Positions 1-8,319 of a DNA stretch of 64,000 bases are shown piece after piece. The position numbers were made by a program, and so were the translations under genes. This stretch comes from Asticcacaulis aquaticus. GTDB taxonomy: Bacteria; Pseudomonadota; Alphaproteobacteria; Caulobacterales; Caulobacteraceae. The notes under the pieces are model-generated. The model worked only from the letters and a program-made list of their open reading frames with translations. It did no database searches and had not been told where the DNA came from. The stretch lies in NCBI RefSeq assembly GCF_028550415.1, contig NZ_JAQQKX010000012.1, forward strand, positions 1 through 64,000, in the 5' to 3' direction. Position 1 is the stretch's first letter. Every line of letters begins with the position of its first letter.

Positions 1-119
1 AACCCATTGGCAACATCCCACCAGCCGAGGCCGAACAACTCTACTACGCTGCCCTCGACACTTTAGAATTGGCCGCGTAACTTAAACCAATGAGCCTCCG
101 GCAAAGCCGGGGCGGTTCA
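1..119 (+). mobile_element. Right end of an IS3-family insertion sequence
   Basis: The transposase tail is followed by GCCTCCGGCAAAGCCGGGGC and then GGTTCA, which read in reverse begins TGAACCGCCCCGG, typical of an IS3-family terminal inverted repeat. Integrase homology on the minus strand stops exactly at this point, so the element boundary is placed at 119 or 120. The left end and the target duplication lie outside the window. Confidence 0.7.
3..80 (+). pseudogene. IS3-family transposase (OrfB), C-terminal end only
   Basis: The frame starting at base 3 reads PIGNIPPAEAEQLYYAALD and stops at the TAA ending at 80. This is the stereotyped C-terminus of IS3-family OrfB transposases (DDE integrase fold, catalyses excision and insertion of the element). 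Only about 25 residues lie inside the window, so whether the transposase is intact cannot be judged; it is listed as a partial gene cut by the window edge. It is followed within 40 bases by the element's right end. Confidence 0.75.
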
Positions 120-1158
120 TTGTCTCCGGCAGGGCGTGCCCTAACAGCCTCCCCACGTGAGCGAGGTTGATCCCATTTTGCACGGCGATAGATGCGTAAC
201 TGTGCCGGAGGTCATGGAGGCGGACGTCTGGCAATCCGGCTCTTGAGCGGAAGTTCATCCAAAACTTGCCCAGATAGGCGGGGGTTCGGCCATTCGGCGA
301 GAAGACGAGGTCGTGATCGTCGCCTCGTGGCAGTGACGCTAGAATGCCTTGAGCCTGCCGGCTGAGAAGAATGGTCTTCGGGCCGGTTTTACTGTCAGGA
401 ATCTCAAGGCGACCGCTAGAGACATGGCCCCAGCGAAGCCCACCAATCTCCATATGCCGCGCGCCGGTGTGAAGGAGCAGGCGGATAGAATTTGCCCGAA
501 GTTGGTCATCGCACTCGTCCAACCGCTGGAACAGTCGCCGGTATTCCGGCAACGTCAGGAAGCGCTCCCGGATTGTCTGCTTCAGGCGAGGAATCCCACG
601 GGCGGGGTTGGTGTCGATCTTACGAATACCCAGCTTCTCAGCGTATTCAAAAAGGGCGCTGAGAACGGCAATTTCGATGTTAAAGCACTTGGTGTTTCCG
701 ATACGTGTGTCCCGCCATCGCATCACGTCCTCGCGCCGCAGACCCTCTACGCAACGCTCGCCAAACTGCGGAAGGATCGCTGACCGAATGCAGGCTATAT
801 GGCGTTTCTCGGTTCGTGGTTTCCACGCAAAGGGGCGATCTTCCAAGAAGGTATCGACCAATGCGGCGAACACGGTCGTCTGCGCCTTGGACTGATTGTG
901 GGCCGGTTTCTTTGGAAGACCGATAAGCGCTAACTGCTTGAGGCGTTGCTGCGCAGCCAGCCTCGCTTCCTTCGCTGGCATCTCTGCCACGGCACCAAGC
1001 GTGACCGTTCGAGCTTTGCCGCGTTCAAAAAATCGAGTTATCCACCGCTTAGTGCCGTTTGCTCTAAAACGGAGGCCAAAACCGGGGATTTCAGTGTCCC
1101 AAATATAAAAGTTTTTGCCGGTAGCGGCCCGGCGGGCGACGTTGCCGTTGAGGCGTGC
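82..1158 (-). pseudogene. Tyrosine recombinase (integrase), truncated by IS3 insertion
   Basis: Phage/ICE-type site-specific recombinase. The Arm-binding N-terminal region (homology visible from about 1158), the SAM-like core-binding domain and the catalytic domain are present. Visible catalytic elements are Arg in TGARHMEI, Lys in SKTGPKT, and HDLRH, followed by GRLLGHALPET. Directly after that the frame enters the IS3 end and stops at 82, so the Tyr nucleophile expected about 10 residues later is missing. At the 5' side the first ATG in this frame is at 990, yet typical integrase N-terminal sequence (GKNFYIWDTEIPGFGLRF) continues upstream in frame to about 1158 without an ATG; an ATG at 1198 in another frame would need a one-base shift. 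The gene is almost certainly inactive as a recombinase. It may once have inserted the element into a chromosome. Confidence 0.85.
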
Positions 1159-1428
1159 TTTAAGTGGTTGTGTCGCTGTTCTTTGCGAATACTGGGCATC
1201 AGTACGGCCACTTTTCGAGTGGGGGCCGAGACCACCATCAATGTCTACGAAGCCATTGATTTTATGTACAAAAGAGAGACTTAAACCTCCAGAGGAGGCG
1301 TCAGGTGTACCTCTCTTTTTACCCTTTTTGGGGGCTGTTTCTGATCAAGGTCCAGAATGTTCATTTCGGCTCTAACGGCTTGTGGACAAGGGCTTTTCGA
1401 TCCTACCGGTGGCCCGGTCCAGAACCGG

Positions 1429-1465
1429 ACATTTTCGGATTACGCGGTCAAGCCCCCGAAAATGT
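1429..1465. repeat. Inverted repeat, 10-bp arms
   Basis: ACATTTTCGG at 1429-1438 is the exact reverse complement of CCGAAAATGT at 1456-1465, and flanking AGAAC/GTTCT extends the symmetry. Could be a recombinase or regulator binding site or a hairpin; function unknown. Confidence 0.5.
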
Positions 1466-1590
1466 GTTCTGGAGACAGTATAGCCACTTTCCACCTCTCA
1501 GAAGGCCGATCGGATTCATCCGGGGTGCCGCACTGGGAGCCCGCGACGACTTGTCAACGAAAGCGCATTTTCGCTAACACGTCCCGCCCC

Positions 1591-1623
1591 CATGTTAAAA
1601 AAAGCCAATTCCGTTAACATGGA
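1591..1623. repeat. Inverted repeat, 9-bp arms
   Basis: CCATGTTAA at 1591-1599 and TTAACATGG at 1615-1623 are perfect reverse complements separated by 15 bases. Operator-like symmetry about 120 bases beyond the stop of the AraC gene; role unknown. Confidence 0.4.
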
Positions 1624-1741
1624 AAACGACCGATGTTGAACGTGCAGACATGCGAACCCCGACCTACGTGATCCCGGATATGCCGCGGCCGAATGAGGGG
1701 AAAAGCGATCCGGGCCCCCAATGGATCGCTGCAGATAAAGA

Positions 1742-2662
1742 TCAATAGTCGGAGCGCATCTCGCCGAGATTCTGGCGCGCCCACCTCACCTCTTCCGCTG
1801 CCGTTCGCCGGAAATGTCGCTTAAAATCACGGCTGAACTGGGCGGGACTGGCATAGCCTACGGACATGGCGATTTCGGCAATCGTCCGGTCTTGTCGGGC
1901 GAGGAGAGCCCTGGCCCGATGAAGGCGCAACGCCTTCACATATTGTATTGGACTGGTTCCGGTCAGCGCCTTGAAGTGCGCGTGGTAGGAAGGAATGCTC
2001 ATGCCGGCTTCACCCGCCAACGCCGCAATCGAAATCTCAGAGCAGAAACTTTGACTCAGGCGGGCGATACTTTCCGTGATCCGTCCGGCCACGCCCCTGC
2101 GGTTTAGAGCCGCGACCATTACTGATCCCTGAGGACCGACGAGAATCCGGTAGTGCAGTTCTCGCAGGATGCTGTTTCCCAGGACTGCCGTCTCCGCCGG
2201 GTTGGATAAAGCCACAAGTAAGCGCAAGAGAACATCTTCAACCTCGGGCTCCATGCGGCTGGATACAAGGCTCCTTGCCTGGATCGCGGTGTCCGTTTGC
2301 TGACCGTCGAGCGCAGACAGGATCTCGGCTACGACGGTCATATCGAACTCGAAATAAACAGCCAGAAGTGGCCGTTCAGGGCTTGCCGCAGATTCCATAC
2401 GGAAGGGAGCTGGGACTGCCACGGCGAGGTAGTGGTCTTCGTCGTAAACGTAGACGTCGCCAGCAAGAACACCCTGCTTCCGGCCCTGCAACACGAAGAC
2501 AGCCCCGGCATGATAAAGCACGGGAACATCGGTCAGAACCGCCTCTGTTCTGAGAAGCCGGACGTTGCGAAGCCCAGTTGGATTGTATCCCTGATGGGGC
2601 GCCAGAGCCCCAGCGACGTCGATCAACCTACTGCGCTTTTTATGGCTGCTCTGCGTATTCAT
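1742..2662 (-). CDS. AraC-family transcriptional regulator
   Basis: About 306 aa. N-terminal cupin-like region of the AraC_N type (residues about 20-180, with ATEAVL-like and VYVYDEDHYL segments), then a double helix-turn-helix DNA-binding domain near residues 200-295. The second motif, IAEIAMSVGYASPAQFSRDFKRHF, is a clear AraC signature. It is divergent from the dehydrogenase gene starting at 2757, with only about 95 bases between starts, so it probably controls that gene and possibly itself. ATG at 2662 is preferred over a TTG at 2674; neither has a strong ribosome site. The effector cannot be told from sequence. Confidence 0.88.
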   Translation of the reverse strand: MNTQSSHKKRSRLIDVAGALAPHQGYNPTGLRNVRLLRTEAVLTDVPVLYHAGAVFVLQGRKQGVLAGDVYVYDEDHYLAVAVPAPFRMESAASPERPLLAVYFEFDMTVVAEILSALDGQQTDTAIQARSLVSSRMEPEVEDVLLRLLVALSNPAETAVLGNSILRELHYRILVGPQGSVMVAALNRRGVAGRITESIARLSQSFCSEISIAALAGEAGMSIPSYHAHFKALTGTSPIQYVKALRLHRARALLARQDRTIAEIAMSVGYASPAQFSRDFKRHFRRTAAEEVRWARQNLGEMRSDY

Positions 2663-2756
2663 AGGAACTGGCAAGACTTTGAGATGAATTGGCCTCGATT
2701 GTAAAACCCTGGGAGACTATCAGTCAAATGGACGAGCAACAAACGAGGTATCGTGA

Positions 2757-3584
2757 ATGTCCCAGAAAACCTTCTTTATCACCGGCACAAATTCCGGTTT
2801 TGGTTTCGCGATCGGGAAGGCCGCGGTTGCCAATGGGCACAAGGTGATTGGCACTGTCCGCTCCGAAACATCGAGAGCAAGGCTCAAGGAACTGCTGCCC
2901 GATGCCCATGCCGTACTTCATGATGTCACAGATTTCGATCGAATTGAGGGAATCGTTGAAGAGGTCGAAAGCGAACACGGCCCGATCGATGTTCTCATTA
3001 ACAACGCCGGATACGGACATGAAGGCGTTCTTGAAGAATCGCCGCTTGACGAAATGCGACGGCAGTTCGACGTCAATGTCTTCGGTGCCGTTTCCGTCGC
3101 CAAGGCGTTCCTGCCGCGTTTTCGTTCACGGCGTAGTGGGTTTATCGTCAATGTGACATCGATGGGTGGCATGATCACCATGCCTGGGATCGCCTACTAC
3201 TGTGGCAGCAAATTCGCGCTGCAGGGCATCTCTGAGGTTATGCGCTCCGAGATGGCACCTTTCGGAGTTCACGTGACTGCGCTGTGTCCGGGGTCTTTCC
3301 GAACAGACTGGGCGGGACGTTCGATGGTCCGAACCGACAGGTCAATTGCCGACTACGATCATCTGTTCGATCCCATTCGTCAGGCCCGTGAGGAAAAGAG
3401 CGGCCATCAGCTCGGAGACCCGGACAAATTGGCGAGCGCCGTCTTGAGGCTCATTGCATCAGGTAATCCGCCGCCGCAACTGCTGCTCGGAAGCGATGCT
3501 TTGAAGTTTGTATCGGCCAGAATAGAGCGCCTGCGCGATGAGATAGAGGCGTGGGAGGCAATTACCCTGTCGACCGACGGGTGA
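2757..3584 (+). CDS. Short-chain dehydrogenase/reductase (SDR)
   Basis: 275 aa, usual length for a classical SDR, NAD(P)-dependent oxidoreductase of unknown substrate. Rossmann glycine motif TGTNSGFG at residues 8-15, NNAG near 85, catalytic Ser in VTSMGG, and YYCGSK supplying the Tyr and Lys. The C-terminal part with PGSFRTDW fits the substrate-loop region. GAGG about 8 bases before the ATG supports the start. It is transcribed away from the AraC gene; such AraC-SDR pairs are common in proteobacteria as inducible detoxification or catabolic units. It is likely cargo unrelated to plasmid maintenance. Confidence 0.9.
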   Translation: MSQKTFFITGTNSGFGFAIGKAAVANGHKVIGTVRSETSRARLKELLPDAHAVLHDVTDFDRIEGIVEEVESEHGPIDVLINNAGYGHEGVLEESPLDEMRRQFDVNVFGAVSVAKAFLPRFRSRRSGFIVNVTSMGGMITMPGIAYYCGSKFALQGISEVMRSEMAPFGVHVTALCPGSFRTDWAGRSMVRTDRSIADYDHLFDPIRQAREEKSGHQLGDPDKLASAVLRLIASGNPPPQLLLGSDALKFVSARIERLRDEIEAWEAITLSTDG

Positions 3585-3771
3585 CTAAGAGGATGATTTA
3601 GCCGCAGCGATGTTTCGCAGGTCCGTATGCACCTTCGCGGCCTCTTTCCCCCAGACGGCACGGCCGGGCGTCCCCCCTCATTGGAACCGAGTGTGGATCA
3701 GACCCGAAAAGGCTCTCGTCCCTATGTCCGTTTCTAACGGGAGTTACGCCTGGATTGTCATCTCGAAACGA

Positions 3772-3803
3772 AAAAAAGCCCACCAGGTGATCCTGATGGG
3801 CGC
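3772..3803 (-). terminator. Rho-independent terminator (minus strand)
   Basis: GCCCACCAGG-TGAT-CCTGATGGGC forms a 10-bp stem with one mismatch, followed on the minus strand by a run of seven T. It lies just beyond the stop of the 50-aa gene at 3810. Confidence 0.8.
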
Positions 3804-3809
3804 CTTCGA

Positions 3810-3962
3810 TTACCGTTTTTTGCGCTGACGCAAATACGCCATCCGCTCCTTCTGTCTCCGCTCCCGCTTCCACCGTGTCTCCATGGCGTCAAGCAAAGCC
3901 AAGGTCTCCGCATCGTTGTAGTCGTAAGGCTGAGGCGCTTTGTAAGGGTGTGGGTTGAACAT
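3810..3962 (-). CDS. Small basic hypothetical protein, 50 aa
   Basis: Reads MFNPHPYKAPQPYDYNDAET and ends in a lysine/arginine-rich helix (ETRWKRERRQKERMAYLRQRKKR). GGAAAGGA sits about 9 bases before the ATG, and a strong terminator follows the stop within 10 bases, which together argue for a real gene. It looks like a small nucleic-acid-binding or accessory plasmid protein. No family recognised. Confidence 0.6.
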   Translation of the reverse strand: MFNPHPYKAPQPYDYNDAETLALLDAMETRWKRERRQKERMAYLRQRKKR

Positions 3963-4374
3963 GGTCTTGATCCTTTCCTATCGAAATCGATGATAGGAGC
4001 GAGGAACAGATCGGAGCCCTCGAATGTCACCGGAGGAAAGGGCCTGCCCTTTCCGGAGGGAAACGGCTTAGCCGTTGACATTGGAGGTGATCTGGTACGA
4101 TGGGACGATCATTGATGAGATGACCGTACCGGCGACCAGCCGGTACTCGACGCGCCCGAAGGTCGGAGACCGAGCGGCGGCCAGGCTAAGGCGAAGCCGG
4201 CCTGCATGTCAGCCCTAAAAGCCGTCGTTTGCGTCCCTCACTGGACCGCGCCGCTTGTGCGATAGGGATCGAGGCCCGAAGGGCGAAGACCCGCCACCGG
4301 CGGGGCTGACTTGCGAAGAGCCCGGCCCGCCCTGCGGGATCGCCCCACCGGCGCGCGGACCCGCCCTGCTCTCT
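3963..4374. other. GC-rich intergenic region with hairpins
   Basis: No supported gene. Contains a perfect TACCGGC-GACCA-GCCGGTA hairpin (4127-4145) and one copy of a dispersed repeat (4264-4325). Similar GC-rich spacers with short hairpins separate most small genes between 3600 and 17500. Confidence 0.45.
4264..4325. repeat. Dispersed ~60-bp repeat, copy 1
   Basis: AGGGATCGAGGCCCGAAGGG and the following CGAAGACCCGC are identical to 12748-12778. A short variable loop is followed by GCGGGGCTGACTTGCGA and GAGCCCGG, which also match. It lies about 50 bases past the stop of the minus-strand gene ending at 4375, and is able to form hairpins (CGCCC-TTC-GGGC on the minus strand). Confidence 0.75.
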
Positions 4375-4578
4375 CTATTGGAGCACTTCGAGGATCGCCG
4401 GAGCCTTCGGATCGACCGGGTTTCCGGACAGATCATAGGTCTGACCTGCAATATCATAGTGCAAGCCACATCGATCGGCGATGAAGATGGGACGTCTATG
4501 CCCACGGATATCGAGCCGCACCTTGGCACCATCATGCAATTGGACACACGGGTTCGTTGTCTGAATTCTGTCAAACAT
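4375..4578 (-). CDS. Hypothetical small plasmid protein, 67 aa
   Basis: Begins MFDRIQTTNPCVQLHDGAKV and reads like a compact beta-rich protein (IRGHRRPIFIADRCGLHYDI). A GTG nine bases upstream is an alternative start. It is in the same direction as other small minus-strand genes with a structured 3' spacer. No family recognised; the antisense frame of similar length is less protein-like. Confidence 0.55.
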   Translation of the reverse strand: MFDRIQTTNPCVQLHDGAKVRLDIRGHRRPIFIADRCGLHYDIAGQTYDLSGNPVDPKAPAILEVLQ

Positions 4579-4639
4579 AGGTCGCACCTGAAGAAGTGAA
4601 TGTGCCCCTAAGCTAACTCCGGTCAGGCCCAGAGTCGAG

Positions 4640-4807
4640 TCATTTGTTCTTTTTTTGTTCTTTTTGAGTTGCCAGGTTTTCTCTGATCTGGCGCAGCGCC
4701 ACCCTCACGCCTTCCTTTGCCATAATGTCTTCCACGGTAGTCAGAAATGACCCGTCCTTTTGCAGGAGAAGCATCTTCATTTCCTCATCCACCTCATCGT
4801 CAGTCAT
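4640..4807 (-). CDS. Small acidic/basic hypothetical protein, 55 aa
   Basis: Starts MTDDEVDEEMKMLLLQKDGS and ends RENLATQKEQKKNK: an acidic N-terminus followed by an amphipathic, lysine-rich helix. Its ATG overlaps the TGA of the upstream 205-aa gene in an ATGA junction, so the two are translationally coupled and probably act together. Function unknown; the helical design resembles a small partner or regulator protein. Confidence 0.65.
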   Translation of the reverse strand: MTDDEVDEEMKMLLLQKDGSFLTTVEDIMAKEGVRVALRQIRENLATQKEQKKNK

Positions 4808-5421
4808 AAGCCAGAACTGCCAGCTGAAGCCCCGAAAATGGTAATGTACCGCCAGCCTTCTCGACCCGATCGCGGCATAATCAAAGGTTGCCTATCAGGT
4901 GGGATCATCCAGTTTTTGGCGTGGAGGCCTTTGTAGGTGTGGCACCCGATCGCGCACCCGTAGTCACCGACTTCACCCGGATTCCCGTGCAACACCCATT
5001 GCCTCAGCACCTCTTCATCGGATCCGAGGCTGACGGCCGCAAACAGGGGATTGGCGGACACTCCCATGCGCCAGAGAACAGATAGCTGAAACAGTTTGAA
5101 CCGGCTGTAATCGAGGCCGCCAATGACCGCTAAGTTGTCGGCGACATCCTGACTGAAAAGACCTGTTCCATCGCGCAGGCGCTTGGCTTCATCCTCATAT
5201 TTCTGGATGATGGCCTCGCATTCCTGACAAAGCAGATACTCGTGATAACCCTTCCGGACCCGCTTTGGATGTTTGGAAACGTCTACCGACACCTCGTTCA
5301 TGTAACCGTCTTCGTTATAAAGACCCGCATACCAAAGCTCTGGAATGATGTGGCTGTCACGCAGCGTCTTGTATTCCAGACACAGGGCGCACCGACCGAA
5401 GTTTTTCTTCTCTCTGCCCAC
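4804..5421 (-). CDS. HNH-like zinc-binding protein, 205 aa
   Basis: The N-terminus shows CALCLEYKTLRDSHIIPE and, about 45 residues later, LLCQECE: a CxxC...H...CxxC arrangement like the zinc knuckle of HNH-type nucleases, with SHIIPE in the place of the first HNH histidine. The remaining 140 residues are unassigned. It starts at a GTG, since an in-frame TAG lies five codons upstream. It is divergent from the gene at 5488 and coupled to the 55-aa gene downstream. A role in nucleic-acid cleavage is plausible but the second catalytic histidine/asparagine is not evident, so this is inference. Confidence 0.6.
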   Translation of the reverse strand: MGREKKNFGRCALCLEYKTLRDSHIIPELWYAGLYNEDGYMNEVSVDVSKHPKRVRKGYHEYLLCQECEAIIQKYEDEAKRLRDGTGLFSQDVADNLAVIGGLDYSRFKLFQLSVLWRMGVSANPLFAAVSLGSDEEVLRQWVLHGNPGEVGDYGCAIGCHTYKGLHAKNWMIPPDRQPLIMPRSGREGWRYITIFGASAGSSGL

Positions 5422-5487
5422 CGCCGAATCCCGCTAACCATCTAAATACACAAGCAAGATAGCGCGGGTCATCGCGTCGGGGGAGAC

Positions 5488-6261
5488 ATGACACGGGAAG
5501 AATTCGAGCGGACCTACCACGAGAAGCTCGGCGACATCATGCAGGCATCTCCCAAGATGTTTGAAATGCGCGTCGGGGCATGGCTGGATCTTCTGGACTC
5601 CGAACCTGCGGTCGCAAGCTATATCGATGCGGCGACCGCTGGATTTAAGTTCGAGCCTTGGTTCGAACAGGCTACGCGGGGTGGGGTTAGCCGACAGCTC
5701 TCTGAACTCATCAGTACCGACAAGCAAGAACGGGACGCCCAGTTCATCGGGCTCATGCGGCAGTTCCGAGAGCCCCATGGCTGGCACCATTTCGGCCTGG
5801 CGCACTTTCGGGCGGGAAACAACGTCGCGCAAACGCTGGACGCCCTGAATCGCAACATCGTCGGCCCCTTTGCTCGCGACCTGCTCAGGGATCTTGGGCC
5901 ACTTGTTCGAGACGCAGAAAAGGTGGAACCGGAGCCGGATGAAGCGATTGCGACCATCGATCCGCAGTCGCCGGCCATCCTGGAACTGAATGACAAGATC
6001 GACGAGCTGATCATGCTCCTCCGCAGCAGTAATATGGCCTCAGAAATATTGGGCGAAGACAAGGACAGACTGAGTGCAGAACTCAGCGCGTCCAAAGTGC
6101 TTATCCGGGTAAGTCGTGTGGAGCGGTCCATAATGGAAAGGCTCCTGACCCCGGCGCTGAGATTTATTGCGAAGACCCTGGCCGATCAGGCAGGCGAAAC
6201 GGCAGTAAAGGCCGCGCTCGCCTTGCTCGCGGCCCATCTCGGCATCAATATCGCTCTCTAG
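5488..6261 (+). CDS. Hypothetical protein, 257 aa
   Basis: Not recognised. Residues 1-150 are mixed, with the motif GWHHFGLAHFRAG near 98-110. Residues about 160-200 form a probable coiled coil (ILELNDKIDELIMLL and DKDRLSAELSASK). The last 40 residues are alanine/leucine rich (GETAVKAALALLAAHLGINI), like an amphipathic or membrane-inserting helix. GGGGGAG directly before the ATG supports the start. It is divergent from the HNH-like gene with 66 bases between starts, so the two may share regulation. Confidence 0.65.
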   Translation: MTREEFERTYHEKLGDIMQASPKMFEMRVGAWLDLLDSEPAVASYIDAATAGFKFEPWFEQATRGGVSRQLSELISTDKQERDAQFIGLMRQFREPHGWHHFGLAHFRAGNNVAQTLDALNRNIVGPFARDLLRDLGPLVRDAEKVEPEPDEAIATIDPQSPAILELNDKIDELIMLLRSSNMASEILGEDKDRLSAELSASKVLIRVSRVERSIMERLLTPALRFIAKTLADQAGETAVKAALALLAAHLGINIAL

Positions 6262-6584
6262 TCCTCCCAGAAGCGTTTGAGAAAAAGCGTGGCTTTACGC
6301 TTGTTGCGTCGCTCCGCCCGCCACACCCGGTACGGCACGGCCTTGATGGTCATCTGAAACTCCGGATGTGGCATGGCGATTTCCAGAAAGGCATCTGCGG
6401 CCACCTGGTCCCGGTGCATCTTGCGCAATGCCGTCAGCGTCACTTCGTTCAATTGCTCGGCAATGACGGAGCGCATGCTCAGATGAATGTCTGGGTCTAT
6501 CGTCCGGTCGCGGCTGATCAAACGGAATGCGAACCCGCGCGAATGCCCTATGAAACCGATGAGATTGTCGACCATGTAAACCAT
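6258..6584 (-). CDS. Hypothetical protein, 108 aa
   Basis: Small basic protein with no recognised domain; ends ERRNKRKATLFLKRFWED. AAGGAG lies about 7 bases before the ATG. Its stop overlaps the stop of the convergent 257-aa gene by a few bases. It resembles the many short conserved genes of large alphaproteobacterial plasmids. Confidence 0.6.
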   Translation of the reverse strand: MVYMVDNLIGFIGHSRGFAFRLISRDRTIDPDIHLSMRSVIAEQLNEVTLTALRKMHRDQVAADAFLEIAMPHPEFQMTIKAVPYRVWRAERRNKRKATLFLKRFWED

Positions 6585-6838
6585 GAAAAGGCTCCTTTTG
6601 CCTTGAGGTGAAAGAGGCCTCCTCCCTGCCAGCCAGGGCCCCGATCAGTCACCGAAGGGGAACGGCGGCAGCCGTTGACGGATCGGGATGGCTGGTAGGA
6701 TGGGATGACCTGCACGCCGCCCCATCGTCGCGCACCGCGTCTAGCGAAGCGGCGGTGCGGCCATCAGGCGACGCCCGGATGCACGGGTATCGGTTCGGAG
6801 GCCCGAGGCCTCCAGACCCGATACCCGCCAGCAACAGA

Positions 6839-7021
6839 TCAGTCGGCACCCAGCCTCTGGTCGGCCTCGGCGATGCCGAAATACTCGGCCAGCTCAAGGC
6901 GGTAATCTTCGGCCTGCTCGTCCAGCCGGTCCTGCGCACGAGCTGACTCCAGGATCAGCTCCCACTCGCCGTCATCCGGGCCCACATCGTCGAAAGGTTC
7001 GAAAGAAGACGGAAAGGTCAT
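6839..7021 (-). CDS. Small acidic hypothetical protein, 60 aa
   Basis: MTFPSSFEPFDDVGPDDGEW, then a helical acidic stretch (EDYRLELAEYFGIAEADQRL). GGAG nine bases before the ATG. It lies downstream of ssb, beyond a hairpin, and could be co-transcribed with it by read-through. An acidic, possibly DNA-mimic composition is noted but not proof of function. Confidence 0.55.
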   Translation of the reverse strand: MTFPSSFEPFDDVGPDDGEWELILESARAQDRLDEQAEDYRLELAEYFGIAEADQRLGAD

Positions 7022-7042
7022 GGTCGTCGCTCCAGAAGAAAG

Positions 7043-7068
7043 CCCTCCGACCGAAGCCGGAGGGCCTT
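7043..7068 (-). terminator. Hairpin terminator after ssb
   Basis: GCCCTCCG and CGGAGGGC form a perfect 8-bp stem just past the ssb stop codon; on the minus strand it is followed by TTTCTT. Probably a partial terminator. Confidence 0.6.
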
Positions 7069-7074
7069 GTGTGA

Positions 7075-7485
7075 TCAGAAGGGGATTTCGTCGTGCTCGT
7101 TGCTGGAGCCGCCACCGGCAGTCTGTTCGTTGCCGCCCTGGCCCTCGTTGAACGACAGCGGCATGATGTTGGTGCCGTTGATGACCGGGACCTTGTTTTT
7201 TACGCCCTCGCGGTCGTTATATTCCTCGTAACGGAAGGTGCCTTCGACCTCGACCAGCTGGCCCTTGGCGACGTTGCGGCTGATGTAGCCGATCGTGCCC
7301 TCGGACCAGAACTTGACGCGGTGCCAGGTGGTGCGGCGCTGGGCCTGGCCCTGCTTGTCCTTCCAGTATTCTTCGGTGGCGACCGAGAGGTTGGCGACCT
7401 GAGCGCCGTTCGGCAGGGTGGTGATTTCCGGTTCTGCACCGAGGCGGCCGATCAGTTGGACTTTGCACTTCATGGGTAGCTCCAT
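7075..7485 (-). CDS. ssb: Single-stranded DNA-binding protein
   Basis: 136 aa (about 132 from the second Met, MKCKVQLIGRLG). OB-fold with GRLGAEPEIT, TWHRVKFW and a beta-strand rich core, then a short glycine-rich linker and the acidic tip DEIPF that recruits replication and repair proteins (consensus DDIPF). It binds transferred single-stranded plasmid DNA and supports its replication after conjugation. Shorter than chromosomal SSB (about 150-180 aa), as is usual for plasmid versions. It is separated from neighbours by hairpin spacers. Confidence 0.92.
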   Translation of the reverse strand: MELPMKCKVQLIGRLGAEPEITTLPNGAQVANLSVATEEYWKDKQGQAQRRTTWHRVKFWSEGTIGYISRNVAKGQLVEVEGTFRYEEYNDREGVKNKVPVINGTNIMPLSFNEGQGGNEQTAGGGSSNEHDEIPF

Positions 7486-7734
7486 TTAACCTGACCCTCG
7501 GGGCTCATCCCCTCGGGCTCGCGGCTTTACCGCGATCATGCTGAGGGATTTCCCGGCCACAGGGCCGGGGCTCACCCGAAGGGTCGAAACGGAGTGGAGA
7601 AGGGCTTGCCCCTTGAGCCTCGGCACGGCTGGGTTAGACCTGGCATGATTGATCGCGGTTTTGCCAACGCGGCCGAGGGATGTGCCCAAGGATCGGATTT
7701 GGGGATACCGTGCAGGTTCCACCGCGCCGCCGGT

Positions 7735-8250
7735 TCAGTCCGGCAAGTTCAGAGCGGATATGGCCATTTCCAGGAACCCCGTCGTGCTCTGGAACTCGAT
7801 ACCATCGGCATGGATCAGGCTGGCGCTCCCACCGAAGCCATCCGACCGCATCTTCGTGCAGGTGTGGGCCGTCTCGATCGTGAAATAGGAGACCGTGGGC
7901 GAACGGCGGACGATGTCCTGAAGTATCACCTCGTGCGCATAGGTATCGAGATGGGCGTCGAAGTCGAAATCGGTCTCCTCGGCATCCTCGGCATCACTGA
8001 CCTTGTCGATCCACAGCTTAACCGCCGGCAAGATCCGGCTCTCGAAGGCGAGGGACTCGGCATAGGCGACGCGCAGTTTTCCCACATTCACCGACGGCAT
8101 GGTGTCGACCGACAACTCAGCAAACAGATAGACCCCGCCGTCGGCCGGCTCGGACTCGTAGATGTGCGTCAGCAACAATTGCTCCAGCGGGCTCATGTCG
8201 ACGAGTGGGACTTTAGGGTCAACGACGGACGGGGAATGATAATCGGCCAT
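7735..8250 (-). CDS. Hypothetical protein, 171 aa
   Basis: Begins MADYHSPSVVDPKVPLVDMS; AAGGAG lies 7 bases before this ATG, so the longer frame to 8319 is not used. The sequence is acidic, with a run DAEDAEETDFDFDAH in the middle, and continues HEVILQDIVRRSPTV. No recognised domain. It lies 70 bases downstream of the Mrr-like gene in the same direction and may be in its operon. Confidence 0.65.
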   Translation of the reverse strand: MADYHSPSVVDPKVPLVDMSPLEQLLLTHIYESEPADGGVYLFAELSVDTMPSVNVGKLRVAYAESLAFESRILPAVKLWIDKVSDAEDAEETDFDFDAHLDTYAHEVILQDIVRRSPTVSYFTIETAHTCTKMRSDGFGGSASLIHADGIEFQSTTGFLEMAISALNLPD

Positions 8251-8319
8251 GGCAGGCTCCTTCAGGATCAAAGACACCCATCCCGGCCCTTCCTTTGTCT
8301 TTGGCGCGCAGCGCCCCAT

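Larger units (their letters stand above)
1159..1741. other. Non-coding spacer with inverted repeats
   Basis: No convincing gene in this 580-base stretch. It holds an AAAAGAGAG/CTCTCTTTT inverted repeat (1270-1318) enclosing CCTCC-AGA-GGAGG, and two further perfect inverted repeats listed separately. Position beside an integrase gene would fit an attachment region, but no tRNA fragment or repeat to the right end was recognised. Confidence 0.4.
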
